A stretch of DNA of 64,000 nucleotides, from contig NBAY01000029.1 of NCBI GenBank assembly GCA_002794775.1, positions 434,001 through 498,000 on the forward strand, in the 5' to 3' direction. The number at the start of each line of letters is the position of its first letter. Position 1 is the stretch's first letter. Source of the DNA: Porodaedalea pini (lineage: Eukaryota > Basidiomycota > Agaricomycetes > Hymenochaetales > Hymenochaetaceae). Below the pieces are notes generated by a model. The model saw nothing but the letters and a program-made list of their open reading frames with translations. It searched no databases and was not told where the DNA came from. Below are positions 46,870 to 57,718 of this stretch, piece by piece. A program made the translations under genes and the position numbers.

Positions 46870-48889
46870 ACTGCGTAGACAGGCGATTGAGGGTCAAAGC
46901 GAGCGTGTCAGTGGTGACAGCGATAGGAGGGACGGAGATATCGCAGATTATATAGTAAAACCTACATTACGCAAGCTCCTTGGGCGTTCCAATCAAGAAG
47001 ATGGACATATATTCCCATGAGATTGATCGCCTCAGTTGCGTGATCGGGATATCTACTGCTTGCGCCCGTGTCTATTTGGAAGGGGCAATAGAACTTGAAT
47101 TGAAGAAAAAAATGATTATAACATGATGGTTTGTTGAGGCAGAGGATGACCTACCTCAGTCCTGATGCCCCGCGAGACACGCTTTCCGTCCGATAGTCCA
47201 GTCCGGCTAGATAGGATGTAGTTGGTGTTCAAGGTGAAGTACGGGTCAGGGCCGTAGTTTTTAGAAAGATCGACGTGTGCGTCGATCTCGTGACTTTGCC
47301 TTTTCCGACCCTGAGATCACAGACAGATGAATCATGAGCGCCAGCTTTTCATCATTACCAACCTGCGTCGTACTACTACAGTAACAGTGTACCGCGGCAG
47401 TTCGCATCAACTGTGCCCGGCCCGGAGTTTTGAGTTTCCGAGTCCGGGAATTTTTCTTTTGTAATAGAAGTAACGAAGTTATCCAATACCTCGCAATTTC
47501 AGGTGTTGTTCTAAAAGTAGATTTCCGCCAAATCTTTTTGAAAAAAAAATTATTTAAATCAATTTAAATATAGTTTTGAGGCCGACGTCATCATCTGATG
47601 TATGAAAATAAATTTAAAAAAATACAGGGGCTAAGCTTTGAACTTGCTTCATCCATCCGGCATATTTTCCGACCTCAGTTGTGTTAATGACGAAATCAGC
47701 ATCAATTAGTAAGGTAAGTGCTCGACGCTTTGTTATGTAAAATAGCCTTTCTTGAATACTTATGTAATAAATAAAAATGATTTTTAAATATTTAAATATT
47801 TCCGCCAAATCCTGAGGCAAGATATTTTCAAACTTCAGATAAAAATAATCCGAGCAAAGTACATTGTAGCTATTCATCGTAGCTATCTATCTATCTAGGT
47901 TACATGGCTAATTGATGTGTTTTGACGAAGGAGATAGAGTTGGGAATTGACGTGTTTGAGTTGTCGGCTTTATCCGCGGTACACTGTAGTAGTCTCGGTA
48001 AGGAAGGAACGGCCGACATCCGGGATGGCACCAGAACCTCAAAATGTGCGTGAACTCACTCTTGGATTTTATCCTCGCCTTTTGCTTTTGCCGTCGCTAT
48101 CCACTAACTCCTGTCTTCCGAAAGTTTCACATGACATTGGGTGGGACGCCGGAGCCTTTTCACATTCGCGATCGCATCACTGGTGCATTGTCGTTTTCTC
48201 CAAGTAGACTACGAAAAAGTGATGCGCGGACTTAGTATGAGTACGTTCATCACGATGATGCGTCATTTGTTGATGTTGATCTTGTGCAGGTAAATCTGAT
48301 GGCTAGCTCTTATCGTAAAGTTCATTAGGCGGCTATCATCTTTATCTGGCAGATTGGGCCCTCATAAGATGCTCCAAGTTATGATCACGCTTTTGCGGAG
48401 CTGCACGACGTCTCGACAGTGCGCATTGGGAAGCTGATTAGCGAGATGAGATATTTTGGAATCTGCCAAGCACATTGCTCACGGGTGTATTCCCATTTCG
48501 CAGAGTTACAGAAGGAATTATAACGAACAAAAGGGACAAATGCGATGACGAGAACGGGGTTACACAAACTCAGGCCGAACGGAGCGAAAGATGCAATCAC
48601 AGAAGCTTGTTCTTGGAACAAATTTGCTTCTTGACTTGTAAGCGCATGCTACTGAATTCTGTTCGACTTTATGCTCATCTCCTTGCATTTCTTATCATGT
48701 GGTTTCCCGATTCCATCAGGCCGATAACCACCACGAGCTCACACCATATATAACATGACTTTCATGCAAATGGATAGGCCAGTCTATATCAAGTATAGAC
48801 TAGCACAACACATCTAGATGTAAGATACCCCTGAGTCTCACGTCATAGTCATGACTCAAAATGGAAAAGAAATCAAGCCCTACCACAGC
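46870..48889. other. Gene-poor region with an AT-rich island
   Basis: Two kilobases without a recognisable gene. 47430-47880 is strongly AT-rich, with atttaaat and ttaaatattt tracts. TTTCCGCCAAATC occurs in both flanks of this island (about 47522 and 47798). A short CTAT repeat follows at 47886-47898. Frames at 47947-48235 and 48475-48753 have no motifs. Confidence 0.45.
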
Positions 48890-50937
48890 CTACGCCCTCC
48901 CTGACTCTGCAGCTGGCTCGACGTACGCGCTGACAAGGTCGTTAGACTCTATCTTTTCCTTAAGGCTCTCGGAGTCAGGCGTGTTCGGTGCCCGAGGCGC
49001 CCGATCGTGGGAGAACCCTAGCCCGTCACGCTCGCGCTGGTCGTACATGTCTGCATACGCCTCCCGCGGCTCCTCGATGCGGACATCCGGCTTCTCGGGG
49101 AAGATGAGGTACGAGATGTAGTAGCTGGTCAGACAAGAACCAAAGGTCAGCTATCTGGGAGTCGGAGGAAGGGAGTGACGCACATAACTCCGGAGATGAG
49201 GTACGCGAGGAGGAAGGAGAGATAGAACATGTGCTGAGCGCCAAGCGAGATGGGAAGGTCATGCGTGGAGACAGTCGATGCGAACGCGGGCAAGCATGGA
49301 ACCAAGGAGATGATCGTCGCGAAAACGGCGCGCACATTCCAACCTTTGTAGTACCAGTACCGGCCTAGTGGGCTTCCTGTATATAGATGCGGCACAGTCG
49401 ACATTCCCTTTTTTGATGATATAGTAATCGACCTGAGCAAATAAAAGAGTGTTAGAATTGAAAAAAAAGCGACAAGAAATGAAGGAGAAAGCATACCATC
49501 ATCACGGCAGCAATGGGCGCAAGCCAATAGCCATACCCCGAAAGGAAAGTGACGAACGCGGAGGCGCTGACGAGAATCTTCCAAGGACAGATGGCGATGC
49601 CGAGCGCACAGCATATGAACTGGCCGCGGCGGATGGTCATCCATTTCGGGAAGAGTGCAGACATGTCTGATCCAAAAGGAAGACAGTTTGTTGCGAGATT
49701 CACTCCGATATACGAGAGTGCCAACGAACCCGCGCAGGTGAACAAGAGGAAACGTGCGAGTGAGTCGTGCTCGTAGCGCACGAGCATATAATCGAGCACG
49801 TCCCAGAGGTTCCAATACGCACTGCCCGTGATGGTACGCGAAGCACATGCGACAAGGATACCATACAGGACGGGTAACGAGGAGGCAATCGGGTACCCGA
49901 TGAGCTGCGGCCAGAACTGAGCGCGCGGGGAGGTGGCGTAGCGCGCAATGTCGCCTTGATTTACGGTGAGCGAAGAGCCGACGCCGAGCCCAGCATTGAA
50001 CGCCTGCATGAAGAGCCAGCCTTGTACGCTTGCACTCTGGTGTTTCTCAGCGTATGTAATATTGAGCGAACCCTTAGCGTGCACCATCCACCAGATGAGG
50101 AGACCATGCATACAGACAAATACAAGGATCGACTTGGCCCAATAAAAGTACTTCATGTCGCGCGCGTGCACAACGGAAATGCATTGGAAGACAAACCAAA
50201 AAATGAAGACAGCGCCGAGGTTGGTGCTAGTGATACCGGTACTCTCGGGGAGATGGTTCGGGAGCGTCTGATGAGTAGAATGAGTGAAACGAACATAATA
50301 AAAGGGCTGCCGTGTACCCTCCATTGAGGCCAAATGCAGGCGACGGCGACAGAGACAAGGCGACCGCCATAGTACGAGTTGACGCCATTCCAAACGATGC
50401 AGATGGTCGCGCGCATCTAGAGGCATGAGGTCAGTAATGTGTTACAAGGATAAAAAATATTTAAAAAATAGAATATAATTACCAGAATAGCCATATAAGA
50501 TCCCCACACGCCGTAGGAGAGACGCACCATGACGGGGAAACCAAGGTGGTACCTTGCCGGGCCACGACCAGCAATGACCTGAGAAAGACAAGTTGAGTGT
50601 GGACGAACAGCACAGAATGCAAGTAAAGGCATACAATCATGTAAGTGATGATGATATGGGCGAGGTTGAGGGCGATGTACGCATGCCACCACTTGATGCC
50701 AAGGGCGATGGTAGCAGAGCCGGCAGTCCACGAGATGCTGTCAGCCGCGTGCGACATCCAGAAGGCGAGGTAGGTGAGTGCGCCCCATGTGCGCTCATGC
50801 GGCGGTGTTGGGTCGAGGTCGATATTGGACCATTGGTGCTTCTCGCCTGTCTCGCGGGAGTCGTATCGGCCACTCTGGTTCGCCTGTAATGCAGTGACGA
50901 AAGCCTTACGCGACTTGAAAGCGTCAAGACCGATCAT
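48890..50937 (-). CDS. NCS1-family transporter (Fur-type: uracil, allantoin or urate)
   Basis: Starts at 50937 (MIGLDAFKSRKAF); an upstream in-frame ATG at 51063 seems less likely. Exons 50635-50937 and 50483-50578 join cleanly, and later ones run to the stop at 48890-48892. Signatures include NIDLDPTPPHERTWGALTY, SWTAGSATIALGI, GPARYHLGFPVMVRLSYGVWG, WNGVNSYYGG, FNAGLGVGSSLTVNQGDIARY and FVTFLSGYGYWLAPIAAVM, with twelve hydrophobic segments expected. The cytoplasmic C-tail is Glu/Asp-rich and ends ESNDLVSAYVEPA. NCS1 Fur-type proteins are proton symporters for pyrimidines, allantoin or hydantoins. Divergence from the allantoinase-like gene argues for a purine/hydantoin substrate. Confidence 0.88.
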
Positions 50938-51216
50938 GGTTGCCGCGCTCGCAAGACTGGGAAGTGGTGAGAAGATGGAAAATGGGAGTATATCGCTAGC
51001 TAACAGAATTGAGCGGCGCGGTTTTCGAAGTGCATGGTATAGATAGGGCATAAGTGGGTCCACCGGGAACTTTGATACAATGCCGTCCGGCTGTCAAGGC
51101 TTCTTTTGCAGCATTTCTTATCTCGCACTTCATGTAGCTGGTATTAGAATCTGCGGTCAGCTCGACACTAAAGCCTGCGCATCTGACTCCGTACCGGACT
51201 TCAACTCGCCAACGCA
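50938..51216. promoter_or_regulatory. Divergent promoter with four GATA cores
   Basis: The 279-bp interval between the transporter and allantoinase-like gene holds GATA cores at 50991-50994 (TATC), 51042-51045, 51075-51078 and 51118-51123 (TTATCT, i.e. AGATAA). Fungal nitrogen-regulatory GATA factors (AreA/NIT2 class) bind paired GATA sites. Co-regulation by nitrogen limitation is the inference. Confidence 0.6.
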
Positions 51217-52492
51217 ATGGCCGCCAACGATTCCAAAGATGACTTCTTCCTCGAGCGCGAATTCATCGGGTACGGCATGAACCCGCCCAACCCTCAATGG
51301 CCCAACGACGCCAAGATCGCTATCTCCTTTGTTGTCAACTACAACATGGGCGCAGAGTCCTCGCCTGAGAGCGGCGATCCCGCCTCGGAGTGGCTTTTTC
51401 TCGATATTCCGCGCCCAGGGGAAGCCCGCGGGCCTCGTAGCGACATAAACGAGAGCGCGTACGAGTTTGGAGGCCGCGAGGGTGTTCCCCGGCTCCTCAC
51501 CCTCTTCAAGAAGTGAGTGGCGGCTTGCCTAGTTTCCCTCTCCGTGTCTGAGGGTTTTTTGTTTCTCCGGCGCAGGTACAACCTCAAATATACCTGGAAC
51601 GTCAACACGCAGGCGCTCGAGAAGGCACCCTACTGGGCGAAGCATATCGCCGCCTCGGGCGCGGAGCTCTCGTGTGCGAGCAAGCGGTATATCGACTACT
51701 TGCACGTCGACAACGCGACGGAGGCCGCGCACATCGCGGAGGCCGTCGACTCGCTGCAAAGGCTGACTGGAGACCCATCGCTACCGCACGGCTGGATGGT
51801 GGACCGCCGCTCAAATGCGAGCATCCGCCTGTACGCACGCGAACACGCGAAGCGCGGGCTGCCGCTGCTCTACAGCTCTGACTCGTCCTCAGATGACCTG
51901 CCGTACTGGACACCTTCTCCCCTCGCGGCTGAAGGTCAGCCGGATACCGGCCTGCTCATGCTTCCCTTCTCATAGTGAGTTGTATACTCCAGCTTCGGAT
52001 ACGACCTCATGACTAACCTGGTTATCTCCTGCTTCTTCTAAACCTCACAGCGATACGGGCGACTTCCGCTTCAACGCACCCGGATCCGGTTGGGCATCTC
52101 CAAAGGACTATGCGGAGTACCTCGTGAGTCTCTAAATGTCCTTCTAAGTTCTAGCACATTCTTCTGACTTACTCGTCTGGCAGCGCGACACGTTCGACGT
52201 CTTTTACGAAGAAGGTCTCGCCGGCGAGGCAAAGATGATGTCCGTTGTCCTCCACCCACACATCATCGGCCGTGGTGGGCGCCTTGCGTATTTCGAGGAG
52301 TTCCTTCGTCACAGTGCGTCCTGTTCCCGAATCCTTTCAAGTTCTCGGGCTGATGTTTTCGTCGTGTCCGTAGTCACGTCCAAGCCTGACGTCTGGATTG
52401 CGCGCCGTGACGAAATCGCCGCACACTGGGTGAAATACTTCCCATACGACCCCAAGACTGCCTTTGGGCAGACGAGACAGGTGCCGTGCTAA
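51217..52492 (+). CDS. PuuE/NodB-type allantoinase-like hydrolase, paralogue A
   Basis: Five exons: 51217-51512, 51576-51974, 52051-52123, 52184-52313 and 52374-52492. The protein begins EREFIGYGMNPPNPQWPNDAK, the PuuE opening. It then has AISFVVNYNMGAESS, YEFGGREGVPRLLTLFKKYN, DDLPYW, and PHIIGRGGRLAYFEEFL near the end. PuuE-type enzymes are polysaccharide-deacetylase-fold hydrolases that open the allantoin ring without the metal used by classical allantoinase. Where relatives have HEIACHG, this copy reads AELSCAS, losing two His that usually lie at the active site. Its function may therefore be altered or lost, although the reading frame is intact. Confidence 0.82.
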
Positions 52493-53415
52493 GCACGTAG
52501 GACCTCGCTGGCGTCATTGACATGTTCGGGGCGAGTAAGGAAGAAGACACGTGGCAGACAGTATGGGAGTCCCTATGTCTATAAATGGACAATATTAATC
52601 ATAGGTCAAACTCAAATAGGATATTAGAATTACCTGCTGTACCTGCACTCCTTTCAATGGTGAATGACTAGCTAGTACTCTATTGTCTGTTGTTTGAAAT
52701 TCAGGCAGAAAAATACACAATTTTTGAAGGTATGTTGAGATTCGTAAGCTACATCAAAGGCGAACGGTATGCGTCTTTGGAGTTGCACTTCCTCTCGCAG
52801 CTACAGGGTGATGGAAAGAGGTAAATTTAGTGGCTTTGATTCAGTCCAGAGGTGAGTCTAGCGGTCAATTATTGTTGGCTGTTGGATGATATACGCGTTG
52901 GAGCGGGGGTCAGATACTCCGCCACATCCCGTGCCTCGTATTCTTCCTAACTTTTATCATCCCTGGCTCGTCCTCAATTTCTAAATATCACAAAGCCAAG
53001 TGCATGCGAACACGATTATGCGCAGGGGAGGTCTCCCAGAAGAGATAGCAATAAGCGTGCACGTTGGCCGCTGAGGATTTGGCCGGTAACCAACCTTGGA
53101 AGGCGTCGAGAGTATTCGCTCTTTACTAGCTTCAGCAGGATGAAGCGTCAGATGAGGAAGGTATAAAGAGCCAGATACGGGCTGAAGGGTAGGATCAAAT
53201 GAACTGTCCCTCTCTTTCTGAAGTTTCTCCACTGAAAGGTTGGAAAGGTACAAATGAACTCAGAACACACCATTGTACGAATATCCTTTAGATATGCCCT
53301 AGAGGCACAAGCTGTTCTTCTTGCTCCGTGAGTCTGATCCTTCATAGTTCTTATTTTATTTCGTCGAAGCGTACTTCCACCCGACATCTCATTGGCACAG
53401 CCTCGTTATCCCACA
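52493..53415. other. No recognisable gene
   Basis: About 920 bp, with only short frames. Its 3' part (53230-53415) resembles the promoter of the intact amidase (57540-57718) and belongs to the duplicated segment. Confidence 0.45.
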
Positions 53416-53610
53416 ATGATTCCTATCAGCCTACCTGAACTTTTATCCGTTGCCGCCCGCCTCAACTATCACATTCCGGAGGACCACAAGCCCGACTACC
53501 AGAAACGCGCAACCTTCCAAGCGAACACATTCAAGTGGCAGGGTTCTTTCCCATGGGGATGCCTGGTTTCAAATTATAATTCAACTTGCTACCGTACGTT
53601 CTACATGTAA
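53416..53610 (+). pseudogene. N-terminal remnant of an amidase-signature gene
   Basis: [16 protein letters not shown] and the following IPEDHKPDYQK closely match the first 30 residues of the intact amidase at 57719. Homology then stops, and the rest is unrelated sequence ending at 53608-53610. The upstream DNA (53230-53415) also resembles the intact gene's promoter, so this is a truncated duplicate. Confidence 0.8.
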
Positions 53611-53699
53611 TATCTGGGTTTGAAGTTTAAAACCGTATTTTCATTTCTATTCGATATTAATATGGTTACATGTCTGCTTCATATTTACTCGAAGTGTTC

Positions 53700-55142
53700 T
53701 TAGGATTGCTCCACTGATTCCAACCAATTACTTACCGTGCCTCCTTCAGGAAAGCGGCCTTTGTGTTGTGTTGCGAACTTCACGAACTCGTTTCTCGTGA
53801 ATCTTTGGTCAGCAGTTTCATCTCCGAGAATCGAGTTGACCTCTCGCCGTACTTCCGCCTCATGATCAAACTGTTTTGTCACTGCCCTAAGTATGCCGTT
53901 CTCCATCAGTGCCCAGTAGTAGTCTCCAGAAAACTCCTTATCGCCGAACACGAACGCGAACAGTTGGGGATAAAGCGCGGTAAACATTAAGGGGTCCGTG
54001 AGGCACTGCTCGAAGATATAGACGCCCTTACAATTAGCGAATGCTCGGGAAAGCAGTTGTTTGCTACTGGGATCCTTCTTCCGTTCCGCCTCGAGTATGA
54101 ACCGGTTGAACACAGCCTGATCACGAATGTTTCTGGGACGAAGTGGATGGTCATCGGGCCATTGTGGATGGTCAACAATGAAAAGAGGGTACTGAGCAAA
54201 GGATGATGTGCATGCAGTCGATGTGAATTCCCAGTCGATGATGGCGGTAATCCGTGGCTCAGAGTCGTTTCCAATAATGAATATGTTTTGTGAATGGAAG
54301 TCGCCGGCAACGAGAGGAAAACCGGATGCGTCTAGGTATGGATCATACAGGGACGGAATCATTGACCGTAGGAACCAAGTCTGTGCGTATTCGTATGGCT
54401 TGACCTCAGAACCAAAGTTCTGTTCAGAAATATTTTTCAACTTCGCACTGGCGTAAGCAATCCAGTAGTCCGTGCCACTTGAGTACACGACGCTAGAGGC
54501 GTCGTTTTCGCTTTCGCTTTGAGAATCATCCGGATCCGTGATAAAAGACAAGGGCTCGATGTACCAGGCGTCTTTGCCTTCGCTCTGGCGTCTGAAGAGG
54601 GCTCCGATCTTGTCGAAGCGATGGGACGCCAGCTCTAGGTAGACATCGACGACCTGACGCAGAACTATGTCGCGCTTCTCATCTGGCATGCTGTCCCAGA
54701 CAGAACTTAAGGGTATGCCGTCCACTTTGGTCATGATAATGTAAGGTGATCGGACACCATTATCGTCAGCCTTGGTATCATAGTGAACTACGTGCGGAAC
54801 AGAGATGCTGGTATGCGTCTCTATGTACTGCATCGTGGCGACCTCGCTATCGATACGATTACCGAATGCTTTCATGCGCTCTCTCGTCGCACCTTCTTCC
54901 GGATGGAGGGGTACGCGGACGACTACCGTGGTCTCGTCGTCATTGCTGAGCTGCAAGAATCGAACGACATTATATCCACCCGACTTCTGCTCGCCCCAGC
55001 TTGCTTGCTGCACTCGGTGAACTTTGCATGCGATCTCTAGAAGCGCATCCCAGTCGACAGCATTGACCGTAACGTCGACACGAGGGTCAGTCCAATTTTC
55101 AGAAGCAGACGAGCTTGCAGATGAGTCCCGGGTCGTCATCAC
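53700..55142 (-). CDS. Aminoglycoside-phosphotransferase-like (APH fold) protein
   Basis: Single-exon gene of 480 residues starting MMTTRDSSASSSASENW (55142). Catalytic elements sit at AGDFHSQNIFI (about 279-289; Asp281 and Asn286 as base and metal ligand) and IIDWEFTST (about 301-309; Asp303). These occupy the HxDxxxxN and D-W positions of APH/choline-kinase-like enzymes. A Lys/Arg-poor N-lobe includes TTVVVRVPLH. Fungal members phosphorylate small hydroxyl compounds or have unknown targets. It lies on the opposite strand between two amidase copies. No lesion was noticed. Confidence 0.8.
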   Translation of the reverse strand: MMTTRDSSASSSASENWTDPRVDVTVNAVDWDALLEIACKVHRVQQASWGEQKSGGYNVVRFLQLSNDDETTVVVRVPLHPEEGATRERMKAFGNRIDSEVATMQYIETHTSISVPHVVHYDTKADDNGVRSPYIIMTKVDGIPLSSVWDSMPDEKRDIVLRQVVDVYLELASHRFDKIGALFRRQSEGKDAWYIEPLSFITDPDDSQSESENDASSVVYSSGTDYWIAYASAKLKNISEQNFGSEVKPYEYAQTWFLRSMIPSLYDPYLDASGFPLVAGDFHSQNIFIIGNDSEPRITAIIDWEFTSTACTSSFAQYPLFIVDHPQWPDDHPLRPRNIRDQAVFNRFILEAERKKDPSSKQLLSRAFANCKGVYIFEQCLTDPLMFTALYPQLFAFVFGDKEFSGDYYWALMENGILRAVTKQFDHEAEVRREVNSILGDETADQRFTRNEFVKFATQHKGRFPEGGTVSNWLESVEQS

Positions 55143-55870
55143 TAGAAATGCAGCAAATGAACGAGACAGAATAAAGGACAGGCGAACACTTCCACTGACA
55201 ATGTCACCTCGAAGAACGTACGGAGATTAACTTTGGAGAACTAGAGGTTAGAGACTGCGAGAGTGATAGGGCGACAGAATTTCATGACGATGTTTAGGTT
55301 CTGAATAAATTACACTACTAACCGGAGAATATACGGTGCCCTGCGGAGTCGAGTACGAAGCATTCAAGTTCGACGTCTGGAGGTAGGGTTGAAACATATT
55401 TCTATACTGAGACTAAACCGAAACGGCATCTCCCGGAGATTGATCTCACTTCTGAAGTATCACCACCATGCTCATCACTCAAAAACTTTCAATTACGTGA
55501 CCTGCGAGCCGTCCTTGGATCATGAATGCCGTAGCAGCATGGGCAGGTGCTCACAACATAAAATTTGCAACACATTCTTATCAATTAGCACACTCGAATT
55601 CTTTCAAGATAGGTGCCCGGCATGCATGGAAGTGTGGTGCAGAAGCTAATCTGAGCGGCCCGCGGTGTGGGAAGGCGAAGTAACTGGCAAGTCATCTGGT
55701 CACTGAGACGATTAGGCCAGGAAACCGTACTGCTTCGCATAGTCCTTGTCATTCTGTGAAATACTACTGAATGCAATTCAGCATAAATAGTGGCCTACAA
55801 GAACGACAAGGACATCTCGAAACCCACTCATCGCAAGCTTGAACGTGAAAGTTAATCGTCTTCCGATATC
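55143..55870. other. No recognisable gene
   Basis: About 730 bp forming the divergent promoter region of the APH-like gene and the small cysteine-rich gene. A TATA-like gcataaatag lies near 55781, about 90 bp upstream of the latter. Confidence 0.4.
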
Positions 55871-56062
55871 ATGCCGCCCAAGCGCGGGCACGACTGTGCC
55901 TTTGGCTGCTCAAGAACTGTGCCCTCGGGATCCCAGTGTCCTAAATGCAAGAAGTACTCGCCCTGCGAGAGCAGCTACAACTGCGGGAACTATGTCATGA
56001 GGAACGGAGACATTTGCCCTGCCTGCTGCGCTAGAGGTCGGTCGATTCTTCACTTCCTGTGA
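55871..56062 (+). CDS. Small cysteine-rich protein, possibly zinc-binding
   Basis: A 63-residue frame MPPKRGHDCAFGCSR carries nine cysteines, including CPKCKK and CPACC pairs, and a basic start. No signal peptide is visible. CxxC pairs spaced about 25 apart suggest a zinc ribbon. The frame may continue through an intron beginning GTCGGTCG near 56038. I do not recognise a family. Confidence 0.45.
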   Translation: MPPKRGHDCAFGCSRTVPSGSQCPKCKKYSPCESSYNCGNYVMRNGDICPACCARGRSILHFL

Positions 56063-56367
56063 TTGACCATAGCTACGTGTATATATCTGACACTGGATTG
56101 TCCCGGTATGTAGCCGATAGAGAAGAGCGCGACCGCAAGAGGAACAGACACGACGAGCTGTGATGTGTGCTTTCAGTCGTAAGATACAGTGCGTAGGTTT
56201 TTCGCTGCCGGTGCTGACCAAATTGCTACTTTACATCGGGTCTGTTGTAGACGGCGAAGTTTAGGCATTTCTGCCGAACCAATGATCTAGTGCTTCGTGC
56301 GTTGGAGTCATTGTAAATATAGTCTCGAAGCTTTCGGAAACGCAATGAAACCTTGCCTGGCTTATAC

Positions 56368-56600
56368 TCAGACGAGGAGAGCGATGTCGACGGTCCACTC
56401 CTCTTGAAATATGTTGAGGAGACTGGTGGGTAAGGCGAGCGTGCCGATGCACACCGACATCCGCAGTGCGATGACGATCATCAAGGTCGGATCGACGCAG
56501 GCGCCCTTCAATGCTCGCGACGTGGGCTCTTTATCGACGACTACTTCGAGAAGCTGCTCCTGTGCGTGGATAGAACGCTGAGTGCTTTTTATCAAGGAGA
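56368..56600 (+). pseudogene. Internal remnant of an amidase-signature gene
   Basis: The sequence around 56430-56570 matches 58845-58980 of the intact amidase (gcgtgccgatgca.ccgacatccgcagtgcgatga, and a segment translating to GLFIDDYFEKLL). Frames are broken by single-base changes. Neither end of the gene is present. Confidence 0.75.
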
Positions 56601-57718
56601 CAGAGGTGCCAAGTGTGACGTCCCTTTACGATCGGGAGGCATGCTTAGGATGGCCGGGATAGGAGACCTGTAGCACAGTTTTTGGCGGACGCGAGTATTG
56701 AGGCGGAGTTTATGTATTATCATATGGAAGAACATACCAAGGCTCTGCAGCCAAAGCCTGACCACAATCGGCGACACCTAGCTAAAAACCGCTTGCAGTC
56801 TTTCCAGTAACAGCGTGCACGCATCTTGAATGGCGGATGAATGCACTATCGAGAGGAAGGCCTTCACGGTCTATCTCCGCGAATCGTAGCGCGTGACGAG
56901 GCTGGGAATGAAGTGGGAGGACATTAAGATTACGGGAAGGACAAGAGACAAGGCGGCGCTTGATGTGTTCGTGGAAATTTCGTGGATGAATGGTGGGACG
57001 CTAGCGGGGTATTAGAGTTGTAGCTCTGCAATTCAGAGTCCGAAGTTTACACACCTAGGTGAAAGTAGGCATTGAGAAACATCTCGATGATCCTAAGGCC
57101 TCGCGGCGTGCTGCCCTTGCAGCCAGTCCTGTGCTGAAATCTAGTGAAGCGGCAGAAAGCTTAACAAAATTACAAGCAGTCACGCTACACGTGCGCTTCA
57201 TCCAACACCTTCCTCGACAACCATATCATCAGCCGCGATTCGACACCCTTGAACATTTCCGCACGCTTAGCAAAAACGTTACTCTACTCATCTTGTGTAG
57301 GCGTCAATAATACTCCGTGCTTCTGCCACTGGACTGCTAATTCCAGCAAACCCGCCGAGCATCGGTGTCGCGCGATCGCTGAGAAAAATCGCAGACGTGT
57401 ATAAGCAGGCTGATATGGCGTGTACACTGTCCCAGTCGCCCATATTTCTCCTTGGTAGCAAACAGACATGATATCGCGCCGCAAAACAGGCAAACAACTA
57501 ACTGTAGTAACCACGGGAGAATCCATGACAAGCGTGAAAGTTTCGATCATGTGAATATACTTTATATATGCCTTGGAGGTACAAGATGCTCTTTCGTTTC
57601 GTACGTTCGATTATTCACATTTCTTCTTCTACTTCATTAAACCTTTCTTTATCTCAGGATCCCGCATCTAATTTTGGCATAACCTTGCTGTCCTTGAGTC
57701 CACATTCGTTATCCTACA
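56601..57718. other. Remnant DNA upstream of the amidase
   Basis: No intact gene. It may include further decayed amidase-cluster sequence. A TATA-like ttatatatgcc at about 57556-57567 precedes the amidase start by about 150 bp. Confidence 0.4.

Noticed and set aside
49449..50327. Plus-strand frames inside the transporter gene
   Set aside because: Antisense shadows of the NCS1 coding sequence.
51217..52492. Chitin deacetylase as the identity of the PuuE-like genes
   Set aside because: The opening GYGxxPPxPxWP and the NY(E/N) segment follow PuuE, there is no signal peptide, and the NodB metal Asp pair is not visible. It is kept as an alternative only.
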